A stretch of DNA of 51,381 nucleotides from Actinomycetes bacterium (GCA_023252155.1 JAHEXJ010000008.1:1-51381); one strand, 5' to 3'; positions 34,302-43,951 are shown, counted from the stretch's first letter. Notes: generated by a model not told the origin, from the letters alone. Numbers and translations are program-made.

Positions 34302-34865
34302 TTAAGCAGCGTCCCCGCTACGAACTGCTGAGATTTCGAACTCGAGAGTGATCTTCTCGCCGACGAGAACTCCACCGGCCTCAAGGGCCGCGTTGAAGTT
34401 GATACCCCAGTCCTTGCGATTGACGGTTGTCTTGCCCTCGAAGCCGACGCGCGTGTTGCCCCATGGGTCAACGGCGGTTCCGGTGTAATCGAGGTCAAAG
34501 GTGATCGACTTTGATACACCCTTGATCGTGAGGTCACCAGTGACGGTGTATGTATCGGCATCGGCCTTGGAGAAGCTGGTTGATACAAACTTGATCTCTG
34601 GGAACTGCTCCATGTCGAAGAAGTCATTGCTTCGAAGGTGGGCATCGCGGTCGGCATTGTTTGTGTTAACACTCTTTGCCTGGATAGTCACCTGAAGATT
34701 TGATTCTGCTGGATTTTCGGCGTTGAAATATCCGGTGCCGACGAAGTCGGTAAATAAGCCGCGGACCTTGGTGACCATCGCGTGACGGGCGCCGAATCCG
34801 ATTTGGCTGTGGGTTGGATCGATTGAATAGGTACCGGTTACGGAACCAACTGTTGCTGTAGTCAT
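34302..34865 (-). CDS. YceI family lipid-binding-like protein
   Basis: 187 residues. It has the YceI lipocalin-like beta barrel pattern: TYSIDPTHSQIGFGARHAMVTKVRG at the start, then DLTIKGVSKSITFDLDY and FEGKTTVNRKDWGINFN. No signal peptide, so this copy is cytoplasmic, as is common in actinobacteria. The family binds polyisoprenoids such as ubiquinone-like lipids. AAGGAG precedes the ATG. Expression is probably controlled by a MarR-type repressor at the palindromes upstream and ended by the terminator downstream, so it is a single-gene unit. Confidence 0.95.
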   Translation of the reverse strand: MTTATVGSVTGTYSIDPTHSQIGFGARHAMVTKVRGLFTDFVGTGYFNAENPAESNLQVTIQAKSVNTNNADRDAHLRSNDFFDMEQFPEIKFVSTSFSKADADTYTVTGDLTIKGVSKSITFDLDYTGTAVDPWGNTRVGFEGKTTVNRKDWGINFNAALEAGGVLVGEKITLEFEISAVRSGDAA

Positions 34866-34903
34866 TTGTAAAGCTCCTTAGCGTATCTGGGGACGTTTCC
34901 TTT

Positions 34904-34969
34904 TAGTTGAACTTTCATCAGTTGAAGTTTCAACTACTTGACTACTGTAACATAGTTGAAACTTCAATT
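34904..34969. promoter_or_regulatory. MarR-type operator cluster upstream of yceI
   Basis: Two near-perfect palindromes, AGTTGAAGTTTCAACT (34920-34935) and AGTTGAAACTTCAATT (34954-34969), have centres 34 bp apart, and a half site TAGTTGAAC lies at 34904-34912. The spacing is a little over three helical turns. MarR-family repressors bind such TTGAA-type palindromes. The MarR at 44500 is a candidate regulator but is 9 kb away. Confidence 0.6.
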
Positions 34970-35060
34970 ATTCCCCGATACGACAAATTTGCTTAAAATA
35001 GACTGTGACTTGGGCAACTTTTGCCCTTACCTGCGAATTGATTGCAGGTTTAGACCACGC

Positions 35061-35813
35061 TTATGAGGACAGAAGTTTCACAATGGCAGCTATACCGAAA
35101 GCGACAATGACTCCCCGGTAGACGGGTTCAGGCAATCGACGCCCGATATGCCCGCCAAGTTGTCCGCCGATTATCGAGCCAACCCCGATCGCACCGGCTG
35201 CTTCCCAGGCAATCCCGCCATGAACTATGAAGACGATCGCGGCCGCAGTGTTGGCCCACAACGCAAGAATGATCTTGATTGAGTTGAGGCGTTGGATGGT
35301 GTCGTCAAACATTGCGCCAAGAACTGACATCAATAGAACGCCTTGCGCAGCCCCAAAATATCCGCCATAAACACCCGTCAGGAAAAGTGCGATGCGATGG
35401 AAGATTGCGTGGCGGCGAGATATTCCCCCGCGTTGTGCCGCGCGCTTTCGAAGCCATGGCTGAATGATGACCAGAACAAGTGACAACCCGATAAGGACGG
35501 GAACGATTGCGCTAAACGCCTTCGAGGGCAATGCGAGAAGAAGAAGTGCTCCAGCAAGTCCACCAACAAGTGACAGCGCAGAAAGACGAATGACTCTGGG
35601 CCACTGACTTCGGAGTTCAGAGCGGAATGCATATGCCCCGCTTAGCGCCCCAGGCATGACGCCCACATTGTTGGTCATGTTCGCGACAAAAGGCGTGTGA
35701 CCGAAGGCAAGAAGAGCTGGAAAAGTTACGAGCCCGCCCGATCCGACGATGGTATTCATTGTTCCGGCAACGATGCCCACCAAGAAGAGCATCGCGACTT
35801 CAAAAAGCCTCAT
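35061..35813 (-). CDS. TauE/SafE family anion exporter
   Basis: 250 residues from the ATG at 35813 (a TTG at 35819 gives 252). Eight-helix pattern with the family repeat GTMNTIVGSGGLVTFPALLAFG near the start and FGAAQGVLLMSVLGAMF in the second half. The family exports or imports sulfite, sulfonates or related organic anions. A -10-like CATAAT (35824-35819) lies 5 nt before the ATG. It is transcribed divergently from the PAP2 gene. Confidence 0.9.
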   Translation of the reverse strand: MRLFEVAMLFLVGIVAGTMNTIVGSGGLVTFPALLAFGHTPFVANMTNNVGVMPGALSGAYAFRSELRSQWPRVIRLSALSLVGGLAGALLLLALPSKAFSAIVPVLIGLSLVLVIIQPWLRKRAAQRGGISRRHAIFHRIALFLTGVYGGYFGAAQGVLLMSVLGAMFDDTIQRLNSIKIILALWANTAAAIVFIVHGGIAWEAAGAIGVGSIIGGQLGGHIGRRLPEPVYRGVIVAFGIAAIVKLLSS

Positions 35814-35888
35814 AGCCAATTATGTCCGCGATACCTATAAAGCGAAAATGGTATCGATATATGGGATTGCACATATGCTAATTACCTT

Positions 35889-37568
35889 ATGAGAAGCGTT
35901 TCTACGCCCAAGAAGTACTATTTTGCGACCCTGACGACTGTAATTCTTCTCGCACTTAATTTGTACGCCACCAAGGCAATGCTTATCTTTGGCTCACCGA
36001 TGCTTTTTGCCCTCGCACTTTTGATTGAATTCGCCTTGCTCGGAGTCTTTCTCTACAACGTAACACGATCATTGGCTACGCCGGGACGAGTTGCAAAATC
36101 GCTCGCTTTCTCCGCTTGGGACGGTCTAAAAACAAATGTCTATGTGAAGAAAGTGCGCGAATCTAGATCGCCGCTTTTAGCTTGGACAAGCCGAAGGTTC
36201 CAAGTGCACGATAAGTATGGTCTGCTTCTCACAACCACCGCTCTCGTGGCTTCTTTCTTTCTCGTGAATTTCTTAAATCTTCTCTTTGCAGTCACAAGCA
36301 AGGGCCCCATTACCCAAATTGATACACGAGTGCTGAACTTGATGCCAAGCATCAGGACGCCACTCCAAACCTCCTTTTTTCGGGACGTTACGACCTTAGC
36401 TAATTTCCAAACGACCTTACTTCTTACGGTTGCGATCGTGATCGCATTGTGGCGAAAGCGCCATCGAGTATTAGCGGGCATATTTATCGCGGTTGTCGCA
36501 GCGGAGGAATTAATTACGTGGATTATTAAGAACTCCGTTCAACGCCACCGTCCCGATCAAACTTTGAGAATCATCCGAGAAGGTGGCTATAGCTTCCCGA
36601 GTGGCCACGCCTTTCGGGCGACACTTCTATTCGGCTTGCTCGCATACCTCTTTTATAAATCCACGGCGTCGAAGTGGGCAAGGTTCATTGCGATCGGTCT
36701 ATATGTGTTGAGCGTTTTCCTTGTGGCGGTTAGCCGAATTTATCTAGGTGTTCATTACCCATCTGATGTGTGGGGAAGCGTTCTGATTGGCTGCGCGATG
36801 TTGGCTTTGAGTATTGGTGGAATAGAAATCGTTACTCGTTATAAGAACTCCAGTGCAGGGCCAATGATCGTCAGCAAGAAGACGATCCCCGTAATCTCAG
36901 GGCTGCTGGTGGCGTTCGCCATTGCAGCCTCACCGTTCCTCGTTCTCATTCACCAAGTCGTGATAACCCCAGCAAATTTGGTGTTACAGGCGATTGATGC
37001 CAAAACAGTAAGCAGGCTCCCCCTCTACAGCGAGACCCTCACGGGCAGCCGCATGGAGCCAATTAACTTCATCTTCGTTGGGTCCGAAAACCAACTTGTG
37101 AACACATTTACAATCCATGGTTGGTACAAAGCTGATAAATCGACTGTCAGCAATACTTTGAGAGCAATTGCAGTCGGATTCCAGGGAAGGCAATACCTCA
37201 CCGCCCCCGTTACTCCTTCGTATTTAAACTATGAGCCAGAAAATATTGCCTTTGAACAATCCACGGCAACACATTCGCTAAAACAACGTCACCACACGCG
37301 CATATGGCGTACTGACTACGTCCTTTCAGATGGGCGCCAGATTTGGGTGGCCACGGCCAGCTTTGATGAAGGGGTTGAGTTTGCGGGCGCGGCGAAATTA
37401 CCCACGCACCATATTGATCCAAATATCGATCGCGAAAGAACTTACATCATTAAGTCACTCAGGCTTCAAGGCGATCTTCTTACGGTCGTGCAACCACAAC
37501 TCGGCAAAAACGCCAGTGGAGACAGTTTCTTTACAGATGGAAAAGCTGAACTCGTTTTCCTAAATTGA
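35889..37568 (+). CDS. Membrane PAP2 phosphatase fused to a C-terminal LssY-like domain
   Basis: 559 residues with several membrane helices. The three PAP2 motifs are complete: K214-x6-RP (KNSVQRHRP), PSGH at 237-240, and SRIYLGVHYPSD at 282-293 (S282, R283, H289, D293). After two more helices (to about 370) comes an extracytoplasmic or membrane-associated C-terminal region (NFIFVGSENQLVNTFTIHGWYKADKST) matching the LssY C-terminal family. PAP2 enzymes dephosphorylate lipid phosphates, such as undecaprenyl pyrophosphate or phosphatidic acid. It is a stand-alone gene convergent with lacI. Confidence 0.88.
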   Translation: MRSVSTPKKYYFATLTTVILLALNLYATKAMLIFGSPMLFALALLIEFALLGVFLYNVTRSLATPGRVAKSLAFSAWDGLKTNVYVKKVRESRSPLLAWTSRRFQVHDKYGLLLTTTALVASFFLVNFLNLLFAVTSKGPITQIDTRVLNLMPSIRTPLQTSFFRDVTTLANFQTTLLLTVAIVIALWRKRHRVLAGIFIAVVAAEELITWIIKNSVQRHRPDQTLRIIREGGYSFPSGHAFRATLLFGLLAYLFYKSTASKWARFIAIGLYVLSVFLVAVSRIYLGVHYPSDVWGSVLIGCAMLALSIGGIEIVTRYKNSSAGPMIVSKKTIPVISGLLVAFAIAASPFLVLIHQVVITPANLVLQAIDAKTVSRLPLYSETLTGSRMEPINFIFVGSENQLVNTFTIHGWYKADKSTVSNTLRAIAVGFQGRQYLTAPVTPSYLNYEPENIAFEQSTATHSLKQRHHTRIWRTDYVLSDGRQIWVATASFDEGVEFAGAAKLPTHHIDPNIDRERTYIIKSLRLQGDLLTVVQPQLGKNASGDSFFTDGKAELVFLN

Positions 37569-37588
37569 AGTTCAAGAAAATTATTTGC

Positions 37589-38671
37589 TCATCTAACTAC
37601 TAACATTGGTTTCAATAATATGTGCGCCGCAGTGTTTTCTGCGGCAAAATCCACTTTGCGAATCTCATTTCCTGTTTCCCCCATTAGGATTTCTAACGCA
37701 CCCCGTGAAACAGCAGGAAGATTTTGATCGAGACTTGAAAATCCGAATTCCTTTGCGATCGGGCTGTTGTCAAAACCAGTAATGCTGATCGCTTGTTTAC
37801 CCATTCGCTGAAATTCAAGAAGGCAACCAAGGGCCATGGTGTCGCTGACGCAGACAACGGCATCCAAGTCAGGTACAGCATCCAATAGACGGCGAGCGGC
37901 TTGTCTGCCGCTTGCGACAGATTGCTCTCCAAAGACGGCTAGGCCATTGAAACCGGGATCCGATCGCCGAGTTAGCTTCCCTGAAAGTTTCCCTGATGTG
38001 TTCTTCCATCCCAAATATCGATCTTCATCAACACTCTGCGGAACTCCGTCGGCAGAGTGAGAGCTAACCCACCCCGCGAATCCAATATTTCTGCAACCCT
38101 TTTTCCAGAGCATTGCGGTCGCTTCCGCGGTTCCCGACGCTCCGTCGATGTCGACCCACGGATGAGTCACCGAATACAAATCTTCTGCTCCCCATGGTCG
38201 GCCAAAGCTCAAGAAGGGAACGTTATTCATTTCAAGGAAACTCAATCGAGGGTCGTTGACCTTGGTGGTCGTAAGAATGATGCCATCAGTATCTTTTGAC
38301 TTAATGAGCTTCTTCAACTTCTCGACTTCTTGAGTTTCAGATTCAGCCGTGTAGGCGATGACCTTGATGCCCCTGCGCTCCGCGGCTTCTGTTAGTTCGT
38401 AGACAAAATCGTCCTGGATGAAACCTCTAAAGAATCCGGGCGTTGAGTTCGAATCGACTCGGACCGCCAATGAAGAAGATTTTTTCGAGCGTAACCGGCG
38501 GGCCGACAAATTGGGCGTGTAATCAAGGGTTTTCACGACCTGCAGGACGTGATCCCGCGTCAATGGTCTGACTCTCTCGGGAAAATTGAAAACATTTGAA
38601 ACGGTCTGAAGGGAGACACCAGCAGCTTCTGCTACATCAACAATCGACGAGTGTCGTCCTTTTCTTGCCAC
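37589..38671 (-). CDS. LacI family transcription repressor
   Basis: 360 residues starting with GTG. The N-terminal HTH and hinge read SIVDVAEAAGVSLQTVSNVFNFPERVRPLTRDHVLQVVKTLDYTPNLSARRLR, followed by a periplasmic-binding-like sensor domain (DTDGIILTTTKV, CVSDTMALGCL). It is the last gene of the sugar operon that starts at 43925, and the two palindromes AATTTGAACGTTCAAATT and TTTGAACGTTCAAA in front of that operon have the form of LacI-family operators, so it probably represses its own operon until a sugar binds. Confidence 0.93.
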   Translation of the reverse strand: MARKGRHSSIVDVAEAAGVSLQTVSNVFNFPERVRPLTRDHVLQVVKTLDYTPNLSARRLRSKKSSSLAVRVDSNSTPGFFRGFIQDDFVYELTEAAERRGIKVIAYTAESETQEVEKLKKLIKSKDTDGIILTTTKVNDPRLSFLEMNNVPFLSFGRPWGAEDLYSVTHPWVDIDGASGTAEATAMLWKKGCRNIGFAGWVSSHSADGVPQSVDEDRYLGWKNTSGKLSGKLTRRSDPGFNGLAVFGEQSVASGRQAARRLLDAVPDLDAVVCVSDTMALGCLLEFQRMGKQAISITGFDNSPIAKEFGFSSLDQNLPAVSRGALEILMGETGNEIRKVDFAAENTAAHILLKPMLVVR

Positions 38672-38716
38672 CTTAGTTGAACCTCCGACGCATGTCTCGA
38701 GCTCGGTTGTAATCGT

Positions 38717-40156
38717 TCACGAACTTGGAGTGCTTTCCAAGTTGTCAATGAGCCAAGCATATGCGCCTACTGTCCAACCTTGGATCATTTGCGGGGGTTG
38801 GCAGACTCTGTTTGTTTTTCCGCCATTCATTTCGGAAACCACGTCCGTCGTCTGAGTCGTTAATAGCCCATTGTCCAATGGGTCACTCCGAAAGAATTCC
38901 GGATATCCACCAACCGACTCGATTGCCGACTTAGTCTTTGAAAGAAGGAGCAAAGCCTGCGAATTAAACCCGTGACGTAATAAGCCTCGGGCCGCAAACA
39001 CTGAATCCATCGGCCAAGCAGAACCGGTGTGATATCCCCCAGGCCGATAGGAAGGGTGATTCGCTGACAAGGTCCTCAACCCACTTGGCCCTAACAATTG
39101 AGTGTCGCTCAGTGCCTCTGCGATTGCATTTCGGTATCCCAACATCTCGGGTCCGTCCAAAATTGTTGAATCAAGAAGTCGGCTCTGATTACTTGCTTGT
39201 GAATCCAACGGTTTTTGCACTCGATCATCATTACGCTCCGTGCCTAGTGCGAATCTATCGCCGAGCCAAAGTAAATCTATGAGCCTTTTGCGAATGTTTT
39301 CAGCTTCGCTCTTAAGGGCGTCTTCTGACATCGGCCAGTCACTGTGAGGTTTCAATTTCTGAATCACCGCGGCACCGAGCAGAGCTTCGTAAGCCTCACC
39401 TGTTGTTTCGATCGACGCTGTCGTATCGCCCCGAGCAAGGGTGCCATCAGCGTGCATATATGAATCTCCAGAGTCCTTCCAGACTTGGTTTTGAATTCCG
39501 TTCGGATTCACGCGGTGAGATTCAATGAGTCCGGAGGGGGTACCTAGTCTGCGAAGTGTCCATTCAGTGGCCGATATCGCTCGCCGCCAGAGCGGCATTC
39601 CGTCAATGACCATTTCAAGTACGGATGGATTCTCCTCGGCAATATTTGCCAAAGTTTTCAACCATATCAAAGTTGCATCGACCGAACCGTAATATGGAAA
39701 TCGCCATCCTAAGTTTGTCTCAATCAAGTTTCCTTGTTGATCGCTTGTATCCCTAACCTCATGAGCAATTCTTCCGGGCTCTTCTTCGCTCACATCGTCG
39801 TACTTGACCCCCTGAACCTCCGCAAGGGCTTTAACCACAGCCAATTCGAGATTGGGCATCCGTTTACGCAATAGGTTCGCAATGAGCAAGGAATCTCGAC
39901 CAAAAAGACACCGGAATAAGTTCTCCTCCGGTATTTGTTTGTGATGCTCAAGGGGAACGGCGGCAAAAGGCACTTGATATCCAAATTGCCAACCCAAAAT
40001 TAACTTGATGGCTTGATCGATCGGCGGCCTTGTACTCGCATCGAAAATGGGATCGTCCAGACCAAGTATCTGAATATCTGCGACTACACGCTCGCCTGGT
40101 TTGATATCTGAATTAGGCAAGATGGCCCCTCGTGTCCTGTGAATTGATAGCAGCAT
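38717..40156 (-). CDS. Glycogen-debranching-enzyme-like (alpha/alpha)6-barrel glycosidase
   Basis: 479 residues; a TTG start at 40120 with GAGGGG upstream is an alternative that removes 12 residues. Characteristic stretches are LFGRDSLL, VWKDSGDSYMHADG, LDSQASNQSRLLDSTILD, and YRPGGYHTGSAWPMDSVFAARGL, which match the C-terminal catalytic region of amylo-alpha-1,6-glucosidases (COG3408). No signal peptide. It should trim alpha-glucosides (or similar) after import by the ABC transporter encoded upstream; the exact linkage is unknown. It overlaps the membrane-protein gene by 44 nt and is followed by lacI. Confidence 0.8.
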   Translation of the reverse strand: MLLSIHRTRGAILPNSDIKPGERVVADIQILGLDDPIFDASTRPPIDQAIKLILGWQFGYQVPFAAVPLEHHKQIPEENLFRCLFGRDSLLIANLLRKRMPNLELAVVKALAEVQGVKYDDVSEEEPGRIAHEVRDTSDQQGNLIETNLGWRFPYYGSVDATLIWLKTLANIAEENPSVLEMVIDGMPLWRRAISATEWTLRRLGTPSGLIESHRVNPNGIQNQVWKDSGDSYMHADGTLARGDTTASIETTGEAYEALLGAAVIQKLKPHSDWPMSEDALKSEAENIRKRLIDLLWLGDRFALGTERNDDRVQKPLDSQASNQSRLLDSTILDGPEMLGYRNAIAEALSDTQLLGPSGLRTLSANHPSYRPGGYHTGSAWPMDSVFAARGLLRHGFNSQALLLLSKTKSAIESVGGYPEFFRSDPLDNGLLTTQTTDVVSEMNGGKTNRVCQPPQMIQGWTVGAYAWLIDNLESTPSS

Positions 40157-40778
40157 CCATCTCGTGACCGAGTGGCGACAAAGTCATGCACTGAGAAAAA
40201 GTTAACGCTAGAAATGCATACACAAAAAAGATGGGCCAGGCGAGGACCAGGACTGCCAGTGAAGTGAACACTCGCCGCTTGTGGTGCTGGAGAATACCAA
40301 GGGCTTCGGCAAGAACGATCGTCTCATCCTCAAATCGATCTCTTCGCACCGCCAGTGGCACGAGCAAGCTAACCGCAAGAAACCAAAGTATTAGGCACGA
40401 GATGGAGATTGATAGAAAAATAAGTTTCTGCAAGTAATTGGAGTTATGGAGTCTCGAGACGTTCTCCAAGGCAAGACATAAAGGAAAACCTGTTCCCATC
40501 AGCATCGCCCAACTGAAGCGATCGAGGATCGAGTCTTTCCAATTGGGCTCTCTTGTTGCTGGTGAATCCTTGACGATTAGCACGGCAGAAACGATGGTCG
40601 CCAGATTTGCCAGAAAAAGGGCTGCAAGTCGGATCACCAAGGAATGTGTTTCTATTATGAACCAGAATGAAACCGCCCAAACCAAAGCGGTAGGCATTGT
40701 TTGAATATTCAGATCCCACAGTGCGCGCAAGGCGCTTCGGATAGAGCTGGGCTTGGTTATTCGCATCATGGCACTCAT
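40113..40778 (-). CDS. Small integral membrane protein, YesL/DUF624-like
   Basis: 221 residues with about five hydrophobic segments (about 28-50, 50-70, 92-110, 122-145 and 175-200). Similar proteins of the YesL/DUF624 group are often encoded beside CUT1 sugar permeases. Catalytic residues are not recognised. Its ATG overlaps the MalG-type stop by 4 nt. Assignment to DUF624 is by size, topology and context only. Confidence 0.55.
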   Translation of the reverse strand: MSAMMRITKPSSIRSALRALWDLNIQTMPTALVWAVSFWFIIETHSLVIRLAALFLANLATIVSAVLIVKDSPATREPNWKDSILDRFSWAMLMGTGFPLCLALENVSRLHNSNYLQKLIFLSISISCLILWFLAVSLLVPLAVRRDRFEDETIVLAEALGILQHHKRRVFTSLAVLVLAWPIFFVYAFLALTFSQCMTLSPLGHEMDAAINSQDTRGHLA

Positions 40779-41614
40779 CCCTTTACCGATGAGGAAAGTT
40801 GCATATTAATAATGAACCGCTGCCCGAAAATATAAATAGCGAGGATCGGCAAAGTTGATAAGACGACCAGAGCCATAATCGGTGGCCAGTCAGTGGAGAA
40901 CTGTCCCTTGAACTCCAAGATTCCAAATGGCAGCGTCCAGTGGTTAGGACTTTGCAAAACAATTGATGGCCAAAACAAATCGTTCCAGGTCCCCTGAAAC
41001 GTAAGAATGGCCACGGTTGCAAGCACCGGCATTGCGTTGGGAAGCATAATCTTTGTAAATGTTCCGAACGGGCCTGCCCCGTCGATTTTCGCAGCGTCTT
41101 CCAACTCTCGTGGAATTGAAAGAAAGAATTGCCGTATAAGAAAAATGTCTGTCGCACTGATCGCCTTGACCAAGAAAATCGCTAGGTAGTTGGAAGGATG
41201 ACTATTTATCAAGCCCATCTTGACCAAAAGTTGGTAAATCGGAACTAATCTCAATTGGTCGGGAATCATCATTGTTCCGAGAACGACATAAAAGAGAAGA
41301 TCTCTTCCTGGAAATTTCAATCGCGCAAAGGCGTAACCGGCTAGAGACGCAAAGACTAAATGTAGGACCACGACCACCGACGCAATGAAGAGCGAGTTGG
41401 CGAATAGTGAAGGGAATGAAGGCTGAATGTGCTTGAAGACGGTTACGTAGGCCTTCACGGTGGCGTGGTGGGGAAGGATGTTAGATTGGAAAACTTCATC
41501 TTGTGGTTTGGCAGAGGTGCTTAGCGACCAGAGGAAAGGCACGACGGTAAAGGCCGAATAAGCAATCAATACGAAGTAGAAGAATTTTCTTTTTAGATTC
41601 TTAATGAGACTCAC
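40775..41614 (-). CDS. Sugar ABC transporter permease (MalG type)
   Basis: 280 residues from the GTG at 41614, whose GTGA overlaps the upstream permease stop and which has GGAG at 6-nt spacing; an ATG at 41626 and a longer frame exist. The EAA loop is LEDAAKIDGAGPFGTFTKIMLPNAMP. Six helices. CUT1 family. Works with the MalF-type subunit at 41611-42561 and the binding protein at 42693-43925. Confidence 0.9.
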   Translation of the reverse strand: MSLIKNLKRKFFYFVLIAYSAFTVVPFLWSLSTSAKPQDEVFQSNILPHHATVKAYVTVFKHIQPSFPSLFANSLFIASVVVVLHLVFASLAGYAFARLKFPGRDLLFYVVLGTMMIPDQLRLVPIYQLLVKMGLINSHPSNYLAIFLVKAISATDIFLIRQFFLSIPRELEDAAKIDGAGPFGTFTKIMLPNAMPVLATVAILTFQGTWNDLFWPSIVLQSPNHWTLPFGILEFKGQFSTDWPPIMALVVLSTLPILAIYIFGQRFIINMQLSSSVKG

Positions 41615-42561
41615 TCCCCTCTCCATGCGCTTGAGCCAAAGGCGAACCTCTGAAGGAGGGTGAGGGAAAAAATAATGACGAAGAGGATGATGCCAATGGC
41701 GCTGGCCAGTCCAAATTCGAATTGCCTGAAACATGCGTTGTAAATGTAAAGGACCATGGTCATCAGCGAGTAATCAGGACTTCCATCAGCACCACCAGCA
41801 AGAATGGCCTGGTCATAAAGTTGCAACGCGCCGATCATCCCCGAAGTAACAACAAAGAAGTGTGCAGGTTTTAATAATGGCATTGTGATATACCAAAACA
41901 CCTGCCTGCGCGTTGCGCCATCCATAACTCCGGCTTCCATCAAGGAGCCATCAATGCTTTGAAGATTCGCGAGGTAGAACAGCATCATCGTTCCGCTAGT
42001 GGTCCACATATTGAGGCCAACAATCGATAAGAGCGCTGTTCGCGAATCCGACAACCATGCGCCCTGATTGAAGAGATTTGGGACATTGACTCCGAAGAAA
42101 CTCAGTACTTGATTGAACAAGCCCGCTGGAGCCAGAAGGAAAATGAAGAGAGTGGTTATAGCGGCACTGCTCGCAATTGAAGGAAAATAGAAAGCGGCAC
42201 GAAAGAATTTGGCGCCCTTGATCTTGGAGTTCACGAGCAGAGCCAGAAGAAGTCCAAGTGCTGTTTGAAGAGGCACAACCAAAACCGCATAAAGAACTGA
42301 ATTTCGAATTGATTTCAAAAATATTGGGTCGTGAAAGGCTTGTTTGTAGTTCTTAAGTCCCACAAAGCCACGCGGCCCGAGCATCCCCCATTTGTAGGTG
42401 GAGATATATATCGCATAGAAGAAGATGCCGACGCTGAGGACGAGAAATAGTGCCATGGGCACAGAGATGAATCCCCAGCCGACAAAGGCTTCATTCCACA
42501 TACGCCGGCGCTTCTGCCTTGCCGCAACTGAATTGGGGGGACGCGTCGCAACTGCAAGCAT
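41611..42561 (-). CDS. Sugar ABC transporter permease (MalF/UgpA type)
   Basis: 316 residues from the ATG at 42561, with AGGGGA about 9 nt upstream (an in-frame TTG at 42579 is less likely). The EAA loop MEAGVMDGATRRQVFWYITMPLLKP deviates in A/G spacing but is recognisable. Helices flank it as usual. It forms the channel for the sugar delivered by the binding protein just upstream. Confidence 0.9.
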   Translation of the reverse strand: MLAVATRPPNSVAARQKRRRMWNEAFVGWGFISVPMALFLVLSVGIFFYAIYISTYKWGMLGPRGFVGLKNYKQAFHDPIFLKSIRNSVLYAVLVVPLQTALGLLLALLVNSKIKGAKFFRAAFYFPSIASSAAITTLFIFLLAPAGLFNQVLSFFGVNVPNLFNQGAWLSDSRTALLSIVGLNMWTTSGTMMLFYLANLQSIDGSLMEAGVMDGATRRQVFWYITMPLLKPAHFFVVTSGMIGALQLYDQAILAGGADGSPDYSLMTMVLYIYNACFRQFEFGLASAIGIILFVIIFSLTLLQRFAFGSSAWRGE

Positions 42562-42692
42562 TTTCGAATCCCCTCTCAATTCAATTGATATCTGGATTGA
42601 GACGCATGAAGCCTCGAATACTTCATGCGTCCCAATTTACCAAGACCATTTACGTCCCTTGCAGCGACGTTTGGCCCGCTAAGTAACTTGGT

Positions 42693-43925
42693 TTAGTTAC
42701 TCGGCCATGCAGCCTGCGCTGCTGAGAGGACCACGGCTGACGCTTTGGCTACATTGAATTTCTTGTTCTGTATCTGCTTCTTTGCCTGATTATTGAAGGC
42801 GTCAATAACCTTCGACCAACCGACAATTGCAGGTGGGCTTACCGTGTACTTGTCTTTGGCAACAAGGGCGTTCACGTCATACCCAAACGGAGTTGGCACA
42901 TCCGAACGCGACGGAATCGCCACACCTTGAGATGTCCAGATGGTCATTCCACGAGCTCCCGTCATGTATTGGATGAAGGTCCAGGCGTCGGCCTTATCGG
43001 CCGAATCTTTTCCAATGGAGTATCCAGCTGTAAACGCGAGCGAACCAGTGTGCTTACCCGTTGGCAAAGGAGCTTTCACCATGGCTTTGAATACGGCAGG
43101 GAACGAATCGTGAAGGAACGGATCCAGCCACGCGCCTTCCATTGTGTATGCACACTTTGCTTTTCCAAATGCTTCGCCAGCCCAACCGGCCGACAGCTGC
43201 GATGGTGTGCGGAAAGCGCCTGATTTGTAATTGCCCATTACCCAGTTCATAGCAGCTTTTGTCTGCGCAGTACCTAGGAGAGATTGGCTCCAGGATGAAT
43301 TGCTAATCCCACCACCGAAGGAAACGAAGAACGCACCTAGTCGGTTGAGATCTGCATCAACGCACATTGGCGTAATTTTCTTTGCCAACAACAATTTGGC
43401 TTGCAGATCAAATTCCTTGATCGTCTTCGGAAGGGCTTTGATCTTCGCCTTCGCCATCAAAGTCTTATTGCCCTCAAGAACTAGCGGATTGGCATCTTTT
43501 GGTAGGCCGTAGATCGCACCACCGGATTGGAATGGCTTCAGATAACTCTTATTAAAGGGTGCAAGACTGAAATTCGAACTTGCGATGGAAGATGAGAGGT
43601 CATACAAAACCCCTTGATTGATCCAGTCCTGGGCTACGCTCCAGTCGACGTAAAAAACGTCCGGGGGCGTGTGTGCTGCAAACTTGGCAGCCATTTGAGC
43701 ACTGTGATCGGTGTCAGTAATCAGGTCGACTTTGATGTTAGGGAATCGAGCCTGGAATGTGGCGATGGCGTCAGTTAGGGCAGCCGTTTCTGCTGGAGAA
43801 GAGCCCCATGTCGCCAAAGTTATGGTGTTCACTACCGGGTCTGCTGCAATAGCAGAGGGAGCCAACGGGGCCAGCAGGATCACTGCAGCAAGAGCCGCCC
43901 CGAACGTAAATCGCTTTCTTAACAT
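42693..43925 (-). CDS. Extracellular sugar-binding protein of a LacI-controlled ABC importer
   Basis: 410 residues. Sec signal peptide MLRKRFTFGAALAAVILLAP ending in SAIAA near 27-28; no lipobox. The family-1 solute-binding fold follows (TLATWGSSPAETAALTDAIATFQARFPNIKVDLI). It is the first gene of the operon (binding protein, two permeases, YesL-like, debranching enzyme, LacI). A ribosome site GAGGA precedes the ATG and two tandem LacI-type palindromes are 26 nt further upstream. Ligand not determinable; an alpha-glucoside fits the neighbouring glycosidase. Confidence 0.93.
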   Translation of the reverse strand: MLRKRFTFGAALAAVILLAPLAPSAIAADPVVNTITLATWGSSPAETAALTDAIATFQARFPNIKVDLITDTDHSAQMAAKFAAHTPPDVFYVDWSVAQDWINQGVLYDLSSSIASSNFSLAPFNKSYLKPFQSGGAIYGLPKDANPLVLEGNKTLMAKAKIKALPKTIKEFDLQAKLLLAKKITPMCVDADLNRLGAFFVSFGGGISNSSWSQSLLGTAQTKAAMNWVMGNYKSGAFRTPSQLSAGWAGEAFGKAKCAYTMEGAWLDPFLHDSFPAVFKAMVKAPLPTGKHTGSLAFTAGYSIGKDSADKADAWTFIQYMTGARGMTIWTSQGVAIPSRSDVPTPFGYDVNALVAKDKYTVSPPAIVGWSKVIDAFNNQAKKQIQNKKFNVAKASAVVLSAAQAAWPSN

Positions 43926-43951
43926 GGTCCTCCTCGGAACGAATGGGTCAT

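Noticed and set aside
38715-38724. GTTCACGAAC near the end of the debranching-enzyme gene as a LacI operator
   Set aside because: Half sites are in the reverse order (GTTC..GAAC) compared with the GAACGTTC core upstream of the operon.
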